Assembly: GCA_964393275.1 (NCBI GenBank)
Contig: CAYMTA010000047.1
Coordinates: 1-31,611 of the forward strand
Length of the DNA stretch: 31,611 nucleotides
Source of the DNA: SLRI01 sp964393275
GTDB taxonomy: Bacteria > Pseudomonadota > Alphaproteobacteria > Geminicoccales > Geminicoccaceae
Direction of reading: 5' to 3'
In this document: one piece after another, positions 30,296 through 31,611 of the stretch
Numbering within the stretch: the stretch's first letter is position 1
Layout of the letters: each line of letters begins with the position of its first letter
Translations under genes and position numbers: made by a program
The notes under the pieces: generated by a model
What the model was told of the DNA's origin: nothing
What the model saw: the letters and a program-made list of their open reading frames with translations, nothing else
Database searches by the model: none

Positions 30296-31561
30296 ATGGA
30301 TCAGCCCGGGCCACGCGAGCTCCTGCGGGCGATGTTCGACGCGGCGGTCCTGGCCGCCATGCCGGAGCGCACCGTGCCGGCGCATTTGCCGCGGCCGGGC
30401 AAGGGCCGGACGATCGTGATCGGCGCCGGCAAGGCGAGCGCCGCCATGGCCCGGACGGTCGAGCAGCACTGGCCGGGGCCGCTCGAAGGCCTCGTCGTCA
30501 CCCGCTACGGCCATGCCGTGCCCTGCGAGCGCATCGAGATCGTCGAGGCGGCGCATCCGGTGCCGGACGCGGCCGGCGAGGCGGCGGCGGCGCGCATCCT
30601 CGCCATGGTCGGCAATCTGACAGGCAATGACCTCGTCCTGGCGCTGATCTCGGGCGGCGGCTCGTCGCTCCTGGCCCTGCCGGCGCCGGGCCTCGGCCTC
30701 GAGGACAAGCAGGCGGTCAGCCGGGCGCTCTTGCGCTCGGGCGCCTCGATCGACGAGATGAACTGTGTCCGCAAGCATCTCTCCGCCATCAAAGGCGGCC
30801 GGCTGGCGGCAGCTGCCTATCCCGCCCGGCTGGTGGCGCTGATGATCTCGGACGTGCCGGGCGACGATCCGGCCGTGATCGCGTCGGGGCCAACCGTGGC
30901 GGATCCGACCACGAGCGAGGACGCGCTCGCCATCGTCGCGAAGTACGGGATCGAGCTCGCCCCCCGGGTGCGCCGCCATCTCGACGATCCCGCCTCCGAG
31001 AGCGTCAAGCCGGGCGACCCGCGCCTCGGCCGAAGCGAGACGGTCATGATCGCCACCCCCCAGGCCTCGCTCGAGGCGGCGGCCGGGGTGGCGCGGGCTG
31101 CCGGCATCACGCCCTTGATCCTCGGCGACAGCCTGGAGGGCGAGAGCCGCGAGGTCGCCAAGGTGATGGCCGGCATCGCCAAGCAGGTGGTCCGTCACGG
31201 CCAGCCCTGCCCCCGCCCCTGCGTGCTGCTGTCGGGCGGCGAGACGACGGTCACCGTCAGGGGTGTCGGCTGCGGCGGGCGGAATGTCGAATTTCTCCTG
31301 GCCCTGGCCGTGGCCCTCGACGGTCTCGCCGGCGTCAGCGCCATTGCGGCCGATACGGACGGGGTCGACGGTGCCGCCGAGGTGGCCGGTGCGTGGATCG
31401 ACGACGCGACCCTGGCCAAGGCGGCGGCGCTCGGCATCACCGCCAAGGCGCACCTGGTGAGGAATGACGGCCACGGCTTCTTCGCGGCGCTCGACCAGCA
31501 GGTCGTCACCGGCCCGACGCTGACCAACGTTAACGATTTTCGCGCCGTGCTGATTGCCTAA
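30296..31561 (+). CDS. Glycerate 2-kinase (MOFRL/DUF4147 family)
   Basis: This 421-residue enzyme phosphorylates D-glycerate to 2-phosphoglycerate in serine-cycle, glyoxylate or tartrate metabolism. The N-terminal domain has GRTIVIGAGKASAAMARTVE, VLALISGGGSSLLALPAPG, and MNCVRKHLSAIKGGRLA. The C-terminal MOFRL domain has VLLSGGETTVTVRGVGCGGR, IAADTDGVDGAAEVAGAW, and TLTNVNDFRAVLIA at the end, so the gene is full length. ATG 30296 has GGAGGTCGGC upstream. Its stop codon TAA (31559-31561) is directly followed by an IS end and may be the target duplication. With the IS at its 3' end, transcript termination may be altered. Confidence 0.92.
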   Translation: MDQPGPRELLRAMFDAAVLAAMPERTVPAHLPRPGKGRTIVIGAGKASAAMARTVEQHWPGPLEGLVVTRYGHAVPCERIEIVEAAHPVPDAAGEAAAARILAMVGNLTGNDLVLALISGGGSSLLALPAPGLGLEDKQAVSRALLRSGASIDEMNCVRKHLSAIKGGRLAAAAYPARLVALMISDVPGDDPAVIASGPTVADPTTSEDALAIVAKYGIELAPRVRRHLDDPASESVKPGDPRLGRSETVMIATPQASLEAAAGVARAAGITPLILGDSLEGESREVAKVMAGIAKQVVRHGQPCPRPCVLLSGGETTVTVRGVGCGGRNVEFLLALAVALDGLAGVSAIAADTDGVDGAAEVAGAWIDDATLAKAAALGITAKAHLVRNDGHGFFAALDQQVVTGPTLTNVNDFRAVLIA

Positions 31562-31611
31562 GAGCCTGTCCGAGAAGTTTATGGGGCATTTCATGAGCTT
31601 GGCAGTGAGCA
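31562..31611 (+). mobile_element. Left end of an IS5-type element (continues outside window)
   Basis: GAGCCTGTCCGAGAAGTTT starts at 31562 and matches, with one difference, the reverse complement of the IS end at 12836-12854. It is a terminal inverted repeat. A TAA abuts the repeat both here (31559-31561) and at 12855-12857, in keeping with the TNA target duplications of some IS5-group elements. The transposase gene lies beyond the window. Confidence 0.7.

Overview
The window is high-GC DNA (about 70% GC by eye) from what looks like an alphaproteobacterium. The signs are dense, often overlapping genes, frequent GTG/TTG starts, a cysteine-free L31 with a 41-residue L36, and two perfect TTAA-N7-TTAA boxes of the kind bound by CtrA. 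No rRNA, tRNA, CRISPR array or prophage was found. Functions are assigned from recognisable motifs only; no database search was possible.

Layout. (a) 1-1679, minus strand: a three-gene membrane operon with an ExbB/TolQ-like channel, a protein with an ExbD-like transmembrane helix on an unrelated periplasmic domain, and a two-helix membrane protein cut by the window edge. A CtrA box lies upstream. (b) 1987-8295: housekeeping and accessory genes: a glyoxalase-like protein, MTA/SAH nucleosidase, a small lipoprotein, a nitroreductase, a MaoC hydratase, a Wzx-like flippase, and an alpha/beta-hydrolase lipoprotein. (c) 8365-9835: an ABC permease and an ATPase whose front half is lost at the end of an IS3-type remnant. 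(d) 9973-11127: an AI-2E family transporter. (e) 11130-13881: a decayed island. It holds helically phased repeat arrays, a broken higB with orphan higA, two identical 99-bp hairpin elements plus partial copies, a Sel1-type gene fragment, an IS5-type transposase tail, and a parDE pair with a frameshifted antitoxin and a toxin lacking its usual stop. (f) 13854-15447: a quinol-monooxygenase-like protein and a CPA1 cation/proton antiporter.

(g) 15553-27865 is the most interesting part, apparently a catabolic locus for an unknown nitrogenous, probably amide-type, substrate. It contains an amidase-signature hydrolase; a two-subunit N,N-dimethylformamidase-like enzyme with a Gfo/Idh/MocA oxidoreductase; a divergent NitT/TauT-type ABC importer (ATPase, permease, Tat-exported binding protein); a frameshifted XRE-cupin regulator; a DSD1-type PLP enzyme; an amidohydrolase/deacetylase; and a D-cysteine-desulfhydrase-like PLP enzyme. 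A plausible reading is uptake, then amide or N-acyl hydrolysis, then PLP-dependent breakdown of the released (possibly D-) amino acid. The substrate itself cannot be read from sequence.

(h) 27885-31611: an MsbA-type exporter, rpmE and rpmJ with a clear promoter and terminator, a glycerate 2-kinase, and the left end of an IS5-type element abutting the kinase stop codon. This IS shares its terminal repeat with the remnant near 12.85 kb.
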